DNA from: Smittia aterrima
Taxonomy: Eukaryota > Arthropoda > Insecta > Diptera > Chironomidae
Direction: 5' to 3'
Assembly: GCA_033063855.1 (NCBI GenBank)
Contig: CP093830.1
Location: 9,548,854 to 9,612,853, forward strand
DNA: 64,000 nt
The position numbers and the translations under genes were made by a program. Every line of letters begins with the position of its first letter. Positions within the stretch are counted from its first letter, which is position 1. Shown here in pieces: positions 21,901 to 33,700 of the stretch. A model generated the notes under the pieces. The model saw only the letters and a list, made by a program, of their open reading frames with translations. It was not told the origin of the DNA and ran no database searches.

Positions 21901-22657
21901 TAAACATCAGCGATTTGCATTGGAAGCGTCGCTCCGCGACTTTGAAGCGAAATAAAATTGATAAATTCTCTTGCCATGACAAGGAATCGTTTCGATGTAA
22001 ATAAGTTTGATCGTCATGCGAAAAATGACATGCCAGCGAGTTCGTAATGAAATGGCTTTTTATCATATAACGAGCCACCATCTATATCAAAATAAAATTT
22101 CGATTCGCCCAGGCCGCCACTCGCAATCGAGTGAATTGCATTGGAGTGGGTGGGCTGACAAAAGTCGCGAGCATTAAAAAGCTTTCAACATTTCTTCATT
22201 TTCTTTTCTCGCTCGAACGCGGCAATGTCGGTAGTAAAATCAAATAATTCAGCAGATTGCATTCAAATGCAGTGAAGGGGTTTTCTTCTTAGGATTACTT
22301 TGATGAGATTGACTTATTAAGACTTCGGCGAGGAATTTTATTCTCCGGAGAAAAGCCCTAAATCTTCTCTACCTTGGCTAATCTCGAACGATGATTTTAC
22401 GATGCAGTTCATCAGCAGCCAACGTTGAAAGCCACCCACAAAGCGCATTTGTGGAGAGGGAAAAGCGCCGAGATATTTTAATGTAGAGACGAGAAATAAT
22501 ATTTTTATGATTCGCGTCTGAAGAGGTGCTGAAAAATTGAGGCTTGCTTGCTGCGGTAATTAAATCATCAGGCAGCTTTATGCGACGATGACGCCATAAT
22601 TCTGAAAAATCTGAAGCATTAAAAAAGAATTCCTCTCTGTGCATCTGACTACGATGC

Positions 22658-22677
22658 ATTTGCATTTGAATGCAAAT
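22658..22677. promoter_or_regulatory. inverted POU-octamer-like element
   Basis: ATTTGCATTTGAATGCAAAT: two perfect 9-bp inverted arms around a TG spacer, each containing the ATGCAAAT octamer. It lies about 1.2 kb beyond the bi stop codon. Binding by a POU protein is inferred from the motif only. Confidence 0.35.
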
Positions 22678-23517
22678 GATTTCAGTGAAGAGTGAAGCGT
22701 TCCTATGATCATCAAACGCAAAGAACCGACGGCGTAGTTTCAATAGAATTTCATTTTAAATAAATTTTACTTTTATTTGTTGCTTGCTTTCATCATTAAT
22801 ATCATTATAAGTAATCAATTGTTCAGCTTTGCTCTGAACAAATATCGATTTGCGATTTAATGAAACGAAGAATTGTGATTGAAAATTAAACTTTTCTAAT
22901 TTCGCGGAATAAAGAGAAGAGACTTGTTCAAGGTTAATTGAAGTTTTATGTCAACCGTTTTTATTTAATTTTTTTTCTTCATCTTTATTAATTTAATATT
23001 GCTTTTTAAAAATTGTGAGTTGTTCCACCCAAAATACGAAATCTGCTTTCAATTTGTCTATTAAACAAACTTCTTTCTCTATAGTTACAAATTTAAAGTT
23101 TCTTTTTTGCTTTCGGCTCCCAAACTCGAAGAAGTTGATTAAACAAAGATTTACATTTTTTTTTTGTATAATTCGAGCTGACGAGATCAGAACGTGTGAT
23201 GAATCATTGACGAAAGAAAAAACTTCCTTGAAGCTTTGATTTAATAATTTTGCTAACAACCAAAAAGCTCTCAGCCTCCTTGATTAGCTTGCCAACCTTC
23301 AATCGAGACTGAAACGTTAGAAACGAGACTCCTTCAAGTGAAGAAGAGGAGAGAAAAGTAATTTTCAATTAATTTTCTTTGGTATTGTTCCATCTTTTCA
23401 TCGCAAGACAGAAGCGTCCTTAAAATGTATGCGTGGGTTGCCTTAAACTTTATGAAATATTTACAGTGAGACAGAGAATGGAAGTTTGTTTACACACGAG
23501 AATCATAGTAAAGTCAA

Positions 23518-23523
23518 TTTATT
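23518..23523 (-). terminator. bi: candidate bi poly(A) signal
   Basis: Minus-strand AATAAA about 350 nt beyond the bi stop. More distal AATAAA copies occur beyond about 22.97 kb, so a longer 3' UTR is possible. Confidence 0.35.
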
Positions 23524-23871
23524 TTCATTTTTAAAAATATTATTTTATAATGAAGAGCTTTTGAGTTTTTGCGGTTTTGCCCTTTTAGTGAACTTAGAAA
23601 ACGAAAAAACCTTTTTTTACTTTTTTTTTCCTTTAAGCCTAAGTAGTGATGGTTACAATAATTTCCTCCAATTTAAATTGTTAATTAAAGTTAAAGTTTT
23701 TTCTTTTAATATATTTTCTTTCATCTCATCAATATTTGCACATTTTTCGCCTTCTCTCTCTTTCTATCTCCCTCAAAATGTCGTTTGCACTCCCGTTTAT
23801 CGATTCTTCAAATCCATTCGTCAGATTAAATCCAATTCAATGATGGCGTTGTCTTGGAACTTTTGCGTGTG

Positions 23872-24770
23872 TCACTGGTCGGCAAGATTAATGACTTTTT
23901 GCTTCGATTGATCGTCCGGCGATATCGAGCGAACAGATCCAGATGACGCTAATGATGTCGGCACAGTGTTTCCATTCTGATGCATCTCCAGACCATTCAC
24001 CATCTTTTCCATGTTCTTCAACTCGGACGCTGTTGAGTTCTTGTGGATTGTTGTACTATTGTTGTTGATGCCATTTCCATTTTTGCTGCGATCACTGTTA
24101 TTGTTTGTTATAGGAACCTGCGGTGTAAAAGCTGACGACGATTGTTGTGACAGGGGACGTTGATTGCTTGGCGTGGGTGATGCTGACGGAGAGTTTGAAT
24201 TTGCGTTCAAGTTATGTGATGGACTGCTGCTGAGGCTTCGCTCGTGTGGTCTCTCCGAGTTTGCGTTTGATTGGCCCGGCGTTACAGCATCAAAAGCTGA
24301 GCCTTGATGAAAACCCGGTAGATGATATGGTGAGAACCTATGAGCTTTCAGATTGTGAAGTGGAGACGTTGGTGAATGTCCCGAGTAATGTCCAAACAGA
24401 GCCGGATGTTGTGCAGCCAACGCTAGTTGAGCATTCAGAAACAGTCCAGGATTCATTGCAGGATTGTGCAAAAGCGATAATGGCGGGGCCACGTGATTAT
24501 AAATTCCATGCGGATATAAATAAGGCAAGAGATGCGGTGGAGGTTGAATTGGTGGACCAACAGAGATATTTGGCGATGGATACGACGAACCGCTAGTCGC
24601 TTTCGAGTTTTCTTTCGGGCTTCGTGACTCCGTTGGACGAAAAGCTCCTCCGCTACCTCCAACGCTATCTGAACAGTTTGAATCACTTCCATCTCGTTCA
24701 TTATCGTCAGCTGCTTGAAGACGTCGTCTCACGTCTTCCATATGCGCTTCGTTGGCAAAATTGAACCAAC
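23872..24770 (-). CDS. bi: bi coding exon 7 (C-terminal region, stop)
   Basis: Follows a 67-bp intron (TTAAACAG acceptor). It encodes WFN...RRRLQAADDNERDGSDS, the Pro/Ser-rich region with RFSPYHLPG, and the conserved SELKNMEKMVNGLE helix, and ends VINLADQ then TGA. Confidence 0.95.
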
Positions 24771-27700
24771 CTGTTTAATGAGAAATGATGAAATGATTAG
24801 TAAATTGCTGAGAAATTGCTTTCAAATTGAATCTCACCATGAGCCTGTGATTGCATTTGTTGGAGCGACGATAAAAGTGGCGATGATGGCCCAACAACAT
24901 CAAGAAGCTTATCATCGTCGTCTATATGGTGACTGTTGTGGTGTTGATTCAAGAGATGATTATGGTGATGCTGTCGCGCATCGAGTCCCAGCGGGCCGCG
25001 TGACGAGCTGTAGGTTTGACTCGGAGTCAATTTATCGCCATCCGAAGAGCGTTGCGATGACATCAGCGAGTTGCGACTTGAATTGTGAAACGAGGGACTT
25101 TGTTAAAATTAGAAAAATTCTCAAAACTTCATTTCTTCGACAACATGACAAGGAAAATCTTGAAAATCATTGCAATAACGATGTGCTAGAGACAACTCCA
25201 TGTTTGTAAAACGAGGATAACATCGAAAGGGATCTCGTTTGTTCATTGAAAGCGTCAGCATGACCAGAATTTTAAATCTTGTCTGCTGTTGCTTGTTTTG
25301 CTCTTAATTGAAATGTTAATGCCTTGAAAGCTAAATCTCCATTCTTTGAGTTGATTTTTATCACGCAAACGAAAATTGGGAGTGGGAGGAGAACTAGGGA
25401 GAAGTCAAAGGGATTAAAACAGAAGAAGCGCAAAGTGAAATTAGCGCGACTATGACAATTTTTTGTCTCGTTGCGTTCCACCAGGCGTTGTTGCGGGGAA
25501 AAGAGGATTTGATTAAGTCGTGCGGCAACGACGAGAGAGAGATCGAGCTGGGGGTGAAACTGATTCGAGCAAACGTTTTCTATGAAATTAAAATCTCGAA
25601 TAGGGTGAACGAGGAATTTTATTTCATTCCAGTTAAATGAAGCATGTCTTTTGCTTCTTCTGCATCTGATATTCACATTTCATAGGAAACGCACATTTAT
25701 TGAAGACTAATGGAAAGAAATTTATACCAAAAAGATTTTTATTTCTTTTCTTCACTCTCGCATTTGCAACAAACATTCGTCTCTCTTTACACAACTCACA
25801 TGCGAAAGGTTGAAGTGAAACGGGAAGCGTCATGGCAACGAGACTTGATAAAAGTCTTGAAATTAATGTCTGAAGATGAGCACAAATGAATATGAAAAAG
25901 TTTTCCGCTTAGATGGTTTTCAATGTCTCGCCATAGAAACTTTAGCTGTGACGAAACCTTTAGTTGCTCAACATTCAAGAGCTCTTTTGTAAACTCTTTA
26001 AACGCCAACCTACACAAGAACTCAAAGTAGGAGGCGCCCGATGAGAAAATTTGCATTTAAATTTTCCAAGCACGGAAAAGTATTTTCCAATTTATGCAAA
26101 TTTTGAGGTGAAAAGAAATTGAAGTAGCGCAATCGTTATCTATCGCACTTGTGTAATAAAAAATTTAAATTCAATCTCGACCCTTCAAGCGCCGCGCGAT
26201 GAAGAGAAAGGAAGCGAGCATATTTCCATTGTCGGGTGGCGAATAAAAGTGAAATGAAACCTTCTATGTGTTCTATGCAAATTTAGTGCCACACTAAAAC
26301 CACTCCCAGCGCATAAATTTCGTTATCTCCTAAAACACCTTGCAATCAAATCCTTCGCTTTGCCGATGCGGTTGCAAAAGAAAAATAAAATGAAAAAGAG
26401 AGTGGAGTGAATCAGTGAGTTAAACGAGCCATAAATGCAGAGCGCAGTCGACGAAATGACAAATTGACTAATTGAATTATTTTACCATCGATTAAACTTC
26501 TCGCAGTCATCATTTGAATGATAATTTCGCTCAATCATGCTTCCGAGCTGGCGAAGGAGAGAGAACAAGAAAACATTGTCGTCGTGTCCTGACTGCATTC
26601 AGGATGAATTTAATTCGATTTTGTCGGAGGGAGAAGAGAAGATTTCAGTCCAAAATTAGACGTGATATAAAAGTAAATGAATTGGAAGCGATAAAGGCGG
26701 CTGATGCATGAATGGCATCGTCGTCATAACTAACAACAAGCTTGTATGCGCCTCGCTCCGCATAAATCACCAGAGAAATTAAGCGTGAAATATTTATGAA
26801 TCGTCTGAAGAAGGAAAGCGCAACAATTGATTCAATCTCTTAATTGGATTCCGAGGGAAACAAGTCTTCACAGAGAGAAATTCGCCTCGAAGCCTTGACA
26901 ATAAAAGTGTAAATTAGAAAACGAAACAATCGACATCAGTGTGTACACTGCAACAAAATGAACCTTCCGAGATGCTCGAGGCTACGAATTACTCTGCTCA
27001 TGCGAGCAAAACATGACACATTCGTTTAGCGTTTAATGACACATGAAAAATAAAGTTCTCTCTACGCTCCAACGACAGCAGCGTGCAGAGTTGCATTGAG
27101 CGAAATCGCATGCCAGGAGCGGTGAGATGAAAGCACAGCTACGCAATAAAATATGATTTTGGATTATTAATTTCAATAAAACTCCTCTACGCTCTTTGTC
27201 GGCTCGATTGCTGTGTTTATTTGATGCGGATGCATAATTGATTCCTAACAGCGCCAGCGAATTACAAGTCTCATAGCAACTACAACCCTCGACACTGTTT
27301 CCACCAACAAAACCACTAAAAGGGTTCACAATTTTCACAGCGAGCAAATCCGTTAATTCTCTTCATCCCATGGAGACTGCTCTGCAATTACTAGCGAAAC
27401 GTATCCAGCGATAAACGCTTTAGAGAATTGAAATGAAAGGGTAAAAGAGCATGACAAAGTCGTCTATTAAGTTTAATAGAAAAAGGGGGAGTTAGTCAGT
27501 TATGTCACTGAAGAAATTACCGAAAACTTCTGAAGTCAAACGTAACTTCTAACCAATCCAACAAACAACAAGAAGTCTTACAGTGTGAAAAGAAATCAAA
27601 CCAGAATAATGCGCAACGTTGTCGATGGGAGACGAATTTAATTGTCACCAAAACAAACAAAATTCTTGGTTAACGAAGAATTTGATACATTTAATTATAT

Positions 27701-30700
27701 GGATTGGATTAGAATAAAGAAGAGAGAGAGTCGTCAACCCCTTGATTGTTGCAGTGGACTACTTGAGCTATTAACAATCACTGTAGCAAATGATATTTGT
27801 AAATAAATCATTTGCTTTGTTAGGGGGTTGATGGAAAAAAGAGAAAGGTTAACAATGACAAATTGAAGCCTAGGCAAAACGCAAGCAAATATTTGAGACG
27901 CGACAATCTTTTTCATAATGAAATTGTTGAAAGAAAATCCGATTGAAAAGAATTTAACCGCCGAGGAAAACGGAAACCTAATACTCAAGGAAAATGCATT
28001 TACGTAATCACTTCAAGCGTCGCTAAATATGTTTTGTCAAGACACGACTGGAATGTCAAATGGAAATTTTGTTTTCCTTAACACAGAAAAAAAATTTAAT
28101 CTCCTTAGTCGGCAATAGAAATTTTCCCTCCTATTGTCACTCGATTCGATTCAATTGTCCCTTCGAAGAAGAGACGAGAAATGTTGAAATGAACTCATCT
28201 TGTGTGCTGAAAGATTCAAGCTCTCGCATGATTGATTTCAATAAACGAATTAAAGATCAACCTTCGATGTTTTCGGGGGACGAATTGATGTAAATAAATT
28301 GAGTTGTAAATACGAGTGATGTGAAAGGAACAATGCTGTTAAATTTGATAGCCTCAAATAAATATTTACAATCACTATAAGCGAGCGACAGTCTTCCCCA
28401 GGCCGATAGATATCAATTTCTCGTCTTTTTAAATACTTTACTCTGCGACACTTTGAAGATTTTTCTTCGTCTTCTCTTCAGGAAAATGTGGGCGAGACTT
28501 TGCTGGCCGCTTGAGTGATGAGTTTGATCAGAGGAAAGTTCAGGAGATTATTTACTTTTCAATAAGAAATCCATCAGAAGGCGATTAGATTGACTCGAGA
28601 ATAGGGGTTGACGTGGAGAAGGATCAATGAACAGTTGCTCTCTTACTCACAAAAAAAAGGACGAATTCTCCTCGAATTGATTTCTACTCATCCGATAATA
28701 AATAGGACGACGTAACCGATTAGACGTTAGTGGATTAGGGAAAATAGAAAATTGCGATGGAAATTGGCGTGACTGGTCTTTAATTTTCGCATTAGAGCGT
28801 CAATTTAATGCTCGGCAGCACATTTCATGTAAGACACAACCAGCATGATGATGATAGGCTTACAGGATTATTTAAATTGAGGATAAAAAAGAAGAAAAAA
28901 ATTTAACAAGATTTTCTTGTCCCCAAGGATTTTCCTTTGTCATGTGTTCGGCTGAGTCTTTTCAAAACTTACTTTTTCTCTCGCTTTCCAGCACCAGTAT
29001 CACGGAATCCTTTCGCGAAAGGATTATTATCTATTTTTAATTGTGTTATCTGCGAATAAAAATATTTCCTTAGTTTTAATTCTCAACAACGAGAGAAATA
29101 ATTTAATGCCTTACCTTTTCATTTTGATATGCAGTCACAGCTATAAATTCAGTTTCCTTAAACACGTACGTTCGAAATGTTGAATACGGCAATTTGAGGA
29201 TGTCGGTGGTTCGGACTAGATGGAATCTAGGTTGATATTTGTGCATTGAGTTTAATATCGTCTGGAATGAGAGAAAATGAAGGAGATGAGATTAAGATCA
29301 GTTTGAAGATGAGTTTGGATTGTCAATTTATTTATCGATTTCCGTTTAAAATTCTCGTTTAATCAAAACATCACCAAATGACCTTCGCGTTTTGTGGGAC
29401 GAGTTTTAAAGTTTTGTCATTAAAAATGCCTAAGTTGGTCACTAGCTAAATGATGCTTGACATCATTCACTGATTCTTCAGCTTTTAGACCCACAAGATA
29501 TCAATAAACAGAAACGTCTCTCTCTCGCTGTGTGTGATTCGATCGATAATGGAGTGATTTTGGTTTCTCAGGAAATTTCCAGCGAGAAATTAACATAAAA
29601 TTTCTCTTTAAGCGTCTCGAAAAATTAATTAATGATCGCTCGTTTTCTTCTTGTCCGTTTCAAGAATGAAACAAAATGAATTCAGCGTTTTTCATTAACA
29701 AATCTTTTCTCGAAACTATCAACATTTGGAACTTCCTTTCGGCTAAAGGCTTTTGGCGATTAAAAACTTTTTCCGTACGTTCAAAGTGAGAAACTAGTCT
29801 GAGAACTCGCACCACGAGCGTTTGATCGCTAAGGTGATTTCAGTGACTTGATAATATTCTGTCGGAATAATTAACATTGATGGCTATCACACACCGAGCT
29901 GCTGAAACAGCTCGAACTCTTCAGACTCTATGAATAATAAAGTGTTTATAATATTTTGTCTTCTTCGTTTGAATAATTAATTAAGTTTTTTAGCCTTTCC
30001 TGTGTGATTTTAAAGTGTTTGAGAGCATCGATCAGTGTTGGCAAAGTCTGTCACTTTGTATGAAGGTCCCTGGAGCTTTGTTATCATTTCATCGCCAAAA
30101 ATCAATTCATTCGTTTTCGTTCGGACTGTGATTAAACATTTCGTCACGAAGAGTTCGGCTTTCAACATTTATTGCTCTCAATCAGGTTTTTCTTCTTTCA
30201 TCTCACTCCCCTGAGATGAAATTTGTGTATTAATTACCTCAAAACTTTTGTTTCATTTTATTATTTCTCCCCAAACGCATTAAAAGTTAAGTATAAATAA
30301 ATGAGACCACCATGATGACTACTCATCTCATCATCACACAAAACGCGACTCTCATATCTCCAAAGAGTCTCAAGCATAATTACGATATTCATTTACGTCT
30401 TGGCTGACTCTCTCGCTGATTGCTAGCTCATTTGCGCTGTAACTATCTCCATTTAGTGTTTAAGTATAATTATCGACAACAAGTTTAAGCTCTTCCTTCT
30501 TACACATTTCGCGATGACTTTAAGTTTTTTGTCATGAAGAAGAGAAATTCATCGATTCGGTGATGAGTTAATTTGCAGTCAATTTTAACGAAGAGTCGAG
30601 AGAAGAATCGGACAGCCTTGAGCTGATGATAATACAATATTGAATTGTAATTCTGCGCATTGCGCACAGACATCAGTTGTGTAATTTAAAAGGCTTTTTT

Positions 30701-33700
30701 TTTCACCGTTCACTGGCTACATGAGAAATTACAAATTCATGTTCATGTGAAATTACGAACGTGCAAATAGAATTTATTCAATTGAGTAATTGATTTATTA
30801 GCATTCAATGGCGTTCAATTATGCGCTTTCGTTTGCTCGGTGGTCAGCAGAATTGTTCGAGGAAACAGTAATTTACTTTAATCAATACAGTCCGATCGCG
30901 TAGATCAATCTAAATTTTCTTTTTGATCTTTTCAACTTCACTCGCTCTATCGTAAGCTGAGTTTATTGATCAATTTGCATAATTTTTTGTTCTTTGATTT
31001 CCAGTTTTTTATGTTGAAAGGAAAGTTTCTCGGGAAACGAAACGTCGGAAAGTTACGACGCGAGGGAAATGAATTCTCGCTTCGAGTTTACTTCAAAGTT
31101 GAAGGAGAAATATTCTTTTGTTGGAAGAAGAGCTTTGTTAATGGAACTCAAGTGACTAAAGCTCCATTTTGTCCCCCCAACCCTAATGATTCATTCTCAA
31201 TATTGACCTCGACAATTTAAATGCAAATTTTTCACCGAAATCCATTTTTTGTCTACGATGAAATTATAATGAAGAAATTTCTCGACCGAGCTCCGAGTGT
31301 TAAAAAGAGTTAGAGCAACCTGTTTCTCTTAATTGTCTCTGTTTTTTTTGCCTTCGTTTCATTTGAAAAATTCCTCAATAAATCAAAAAGTTCTTTCAAC
31401 AGCTCGCTTCTTCATCGCCCGCAATATGAATAATAATTGAGGCGATTACATAGAAAAGAAGGCGAACCAACCTTTATGATGGAGCTCTTCGCTATAATTG
31501 GATTATAAATATTACTTCTTTCGACACTTTCATGAAAACGTCAAGTTTTAGTGTTAGACGGCACATTATTCACGCATCGTGGAAGCCTAAGCAGCAAGTT
31601 ACGACATTTCTGAGTAAGTATCAGTTCTCTCTAGATCAGGCATGCTTCGCTGCGACTTTTAATTTCAAAGCCAACATCTTTGCATGTGACGTCACTCGAA
31701 TTAAGTGAGAATAATTTATTCCGAGACCACACAAACGTCTCAAGATCTCATCCACATTCTCCTTAATTATTCCCGAAAAAAGAAACTAAAAAAACTCATC
31801 AAATGAATAAGAATGGAGAGCGCTAATAACTATAACTTTTCAAAAACTTGTTTACCACACAAAAATTAAATTTTGTTTTAGGATAAGTCGACACGGTGGA
31901 GTAAGTTGTCGTTGATGCTCCTTCAAGCGTTTAATAATATCAAACCCAGAATTCTGATTCGAGCAACGCAAACTGGTGTTTATTAATTAACTTGAGGCTT
32001 TGCGACTTTCCGTTTTGACAGATTGTGTTAGAAGTCGTTAAAGAGTTAATTCAATCTTCTGTATAAAGCAAAGCTGAATTATTTCTGACAAACGATGTCA
32101 ATTAATCATTCCATCTTTAATTGGTTACGAGAGTTTCCCTTAATTAAAGTTAAGCTCGAGACCGAGGGAGAGAGATGGAATTGAACAATTTTTTATTGGA
32201 CCTTAAAGCGCTTGCACTGTCGCTCTCGATAGATCTGTGTCGACACAAATGGCTTTGGGCGTTCATAAATTATGTAGCAAGGCTTTGACCGCCTAGCGAG
32301 ATAGTTTTTGAAGGAATTGAATTCAATTTACAAGTGAAATGCACGTTTTAATTGGCTGGCAATCAGTCTTGATGAAGCCACGAAAAAAAAATAAAAAAAA
32401 TATAAAAACACATCTCGGGAGAGAGGCGAATAAATTAAGAGTGTGAGACAAACATCTTCCACTTGATCCATAAAACGATCAATAAAACTTGTCAACTCAT
32501 CGTTTTGATCAGTAAATTTAACGTCGGAACGGTAAAGAGGTTGCCACCGTTGCCATGAATCTCGATTCTTCAACAAAGCGGCTTCTTATCTCAGCTTTTC
32601 ACTTCGTTTTAAGGTAGAGAAGCGCATTTGATGTAGGTGAGTCTCACGACGGTGATGAAGAACATGAAATAAAATTTGTGATAAACTTTTCGATTCGTTC
32701 ATGGTTTTTATTTTATTTTTCTCCGCGGCTTCGAATGTAAAGTGAGCTCATTTCAATTTTTAAAAAATTCAATCCATTAACAAACGATATAAAAAAACAC
32801 TTTCTCATTCTTCTTCTCATTTGACTTTATCTCATTAGCTTCTTTTTTTGTCTTTTTCCTTCTTAAGTTATCGCCAACAGAAGCTACTGTTTACACTAAA
32901 AGCAAATATTTGTAAATTTTTTCTTTTCCCAAAAATTGATTCTCGGTCAATATGCGAGCGGTAAATTGCTTTGAGCTTAAAAGCAGCCGCGAAAGACGTC
33001 GACGCATTGTGTCCACCTTAGAAAAAGCACCTGTGCCGCTTTTAATCGAATGAAGTTTCCGGCTTCGTTCTTGAGTGAGCCACCCAGAGTAGCTGAAGAT
33101 TAAGAGAACGACGCAAATGCTAATCATCTCAAATGTCATTGCGATGCTCGAGATCAAGAGAGAGAGAGACTTTAATTTATTGCACAAAAGCGATTTCAGT
33201 GCGCAGTGGCATTCGTACGCTACTAATTATCTGCCGTGAAATGACAGAATCGGCGGAGAGACGAAGGAGACACAATAAATTCATGTCGCTTGTCTCCTAT
33301 TTCTTTGTAAACACAACATTATACAGCATATTTCGTGGTCCATCTCGCCGATGACATTGCGAGATTATTTCAACGTTCTTCGTCATTCTTCTTCGCATTA
33401 TCAAATAATCAGCGACACAGAATGCAAAAAAAAAATCGAGAACTTTTCTGTGGCTCTTAAATTTTGACGTCGTCGCGAGACTCTTTCGTGGATTTTCCTT
33501 TTGTTTCTTGTCTCGCTGGCGAAATCTCGAGCGCGCATCATAAATTACTTCGGCGTTTTTTATACTCTCCAGAGTCTGTGACAATAATGCGAGAAACAGT
33601 GAAGCATCTCTCCCTTCCACGGCTAGTTTCGTACCTATCAACATAACGAGAGCCGAAACAAGAGCAAGTTGAAGGCAAAGGGAAAGACAAAGGGAACGAA

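Larger units (their letters stand above)
15935..23871. other. intergenic region and bi 3' flank
   Basis: No supportable gene. ORFs at 16141-16467 (+) and 22378-22743 (-) show no recognisable domain or splice context. The right end should contain the bi 3' UTR. An inverted octamer lies at 22658-22677. Confidence 0.6.

Noticed and set aside
22378..22743. 121-codon minus-strand ORF around the inverted octamer
   Set aside because: No family resemblance, and it sits in the 3' flank of bi without splice or start support.
24246..24596. Plus-strand 116-codon ORF opposite bi exon 7
   Set aside because: It mirrors the biased codon use of the Ser/Pro/Asn-rich bi exon and has no family resemblance or splice context.
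24715..25209. Plus-strand 164-codon ORF opposite bi exons 6 and 7
   Set aside because: It crosses a confirmed bi intron and its composition follows the His/Asn-rich exon on the other strand.
30661..30676. 16-nt word shared with the rols RING exon (near 6319)
   Set aside because: About one such pair is expected by chance in a 64-kb window, and the flanks do not match.
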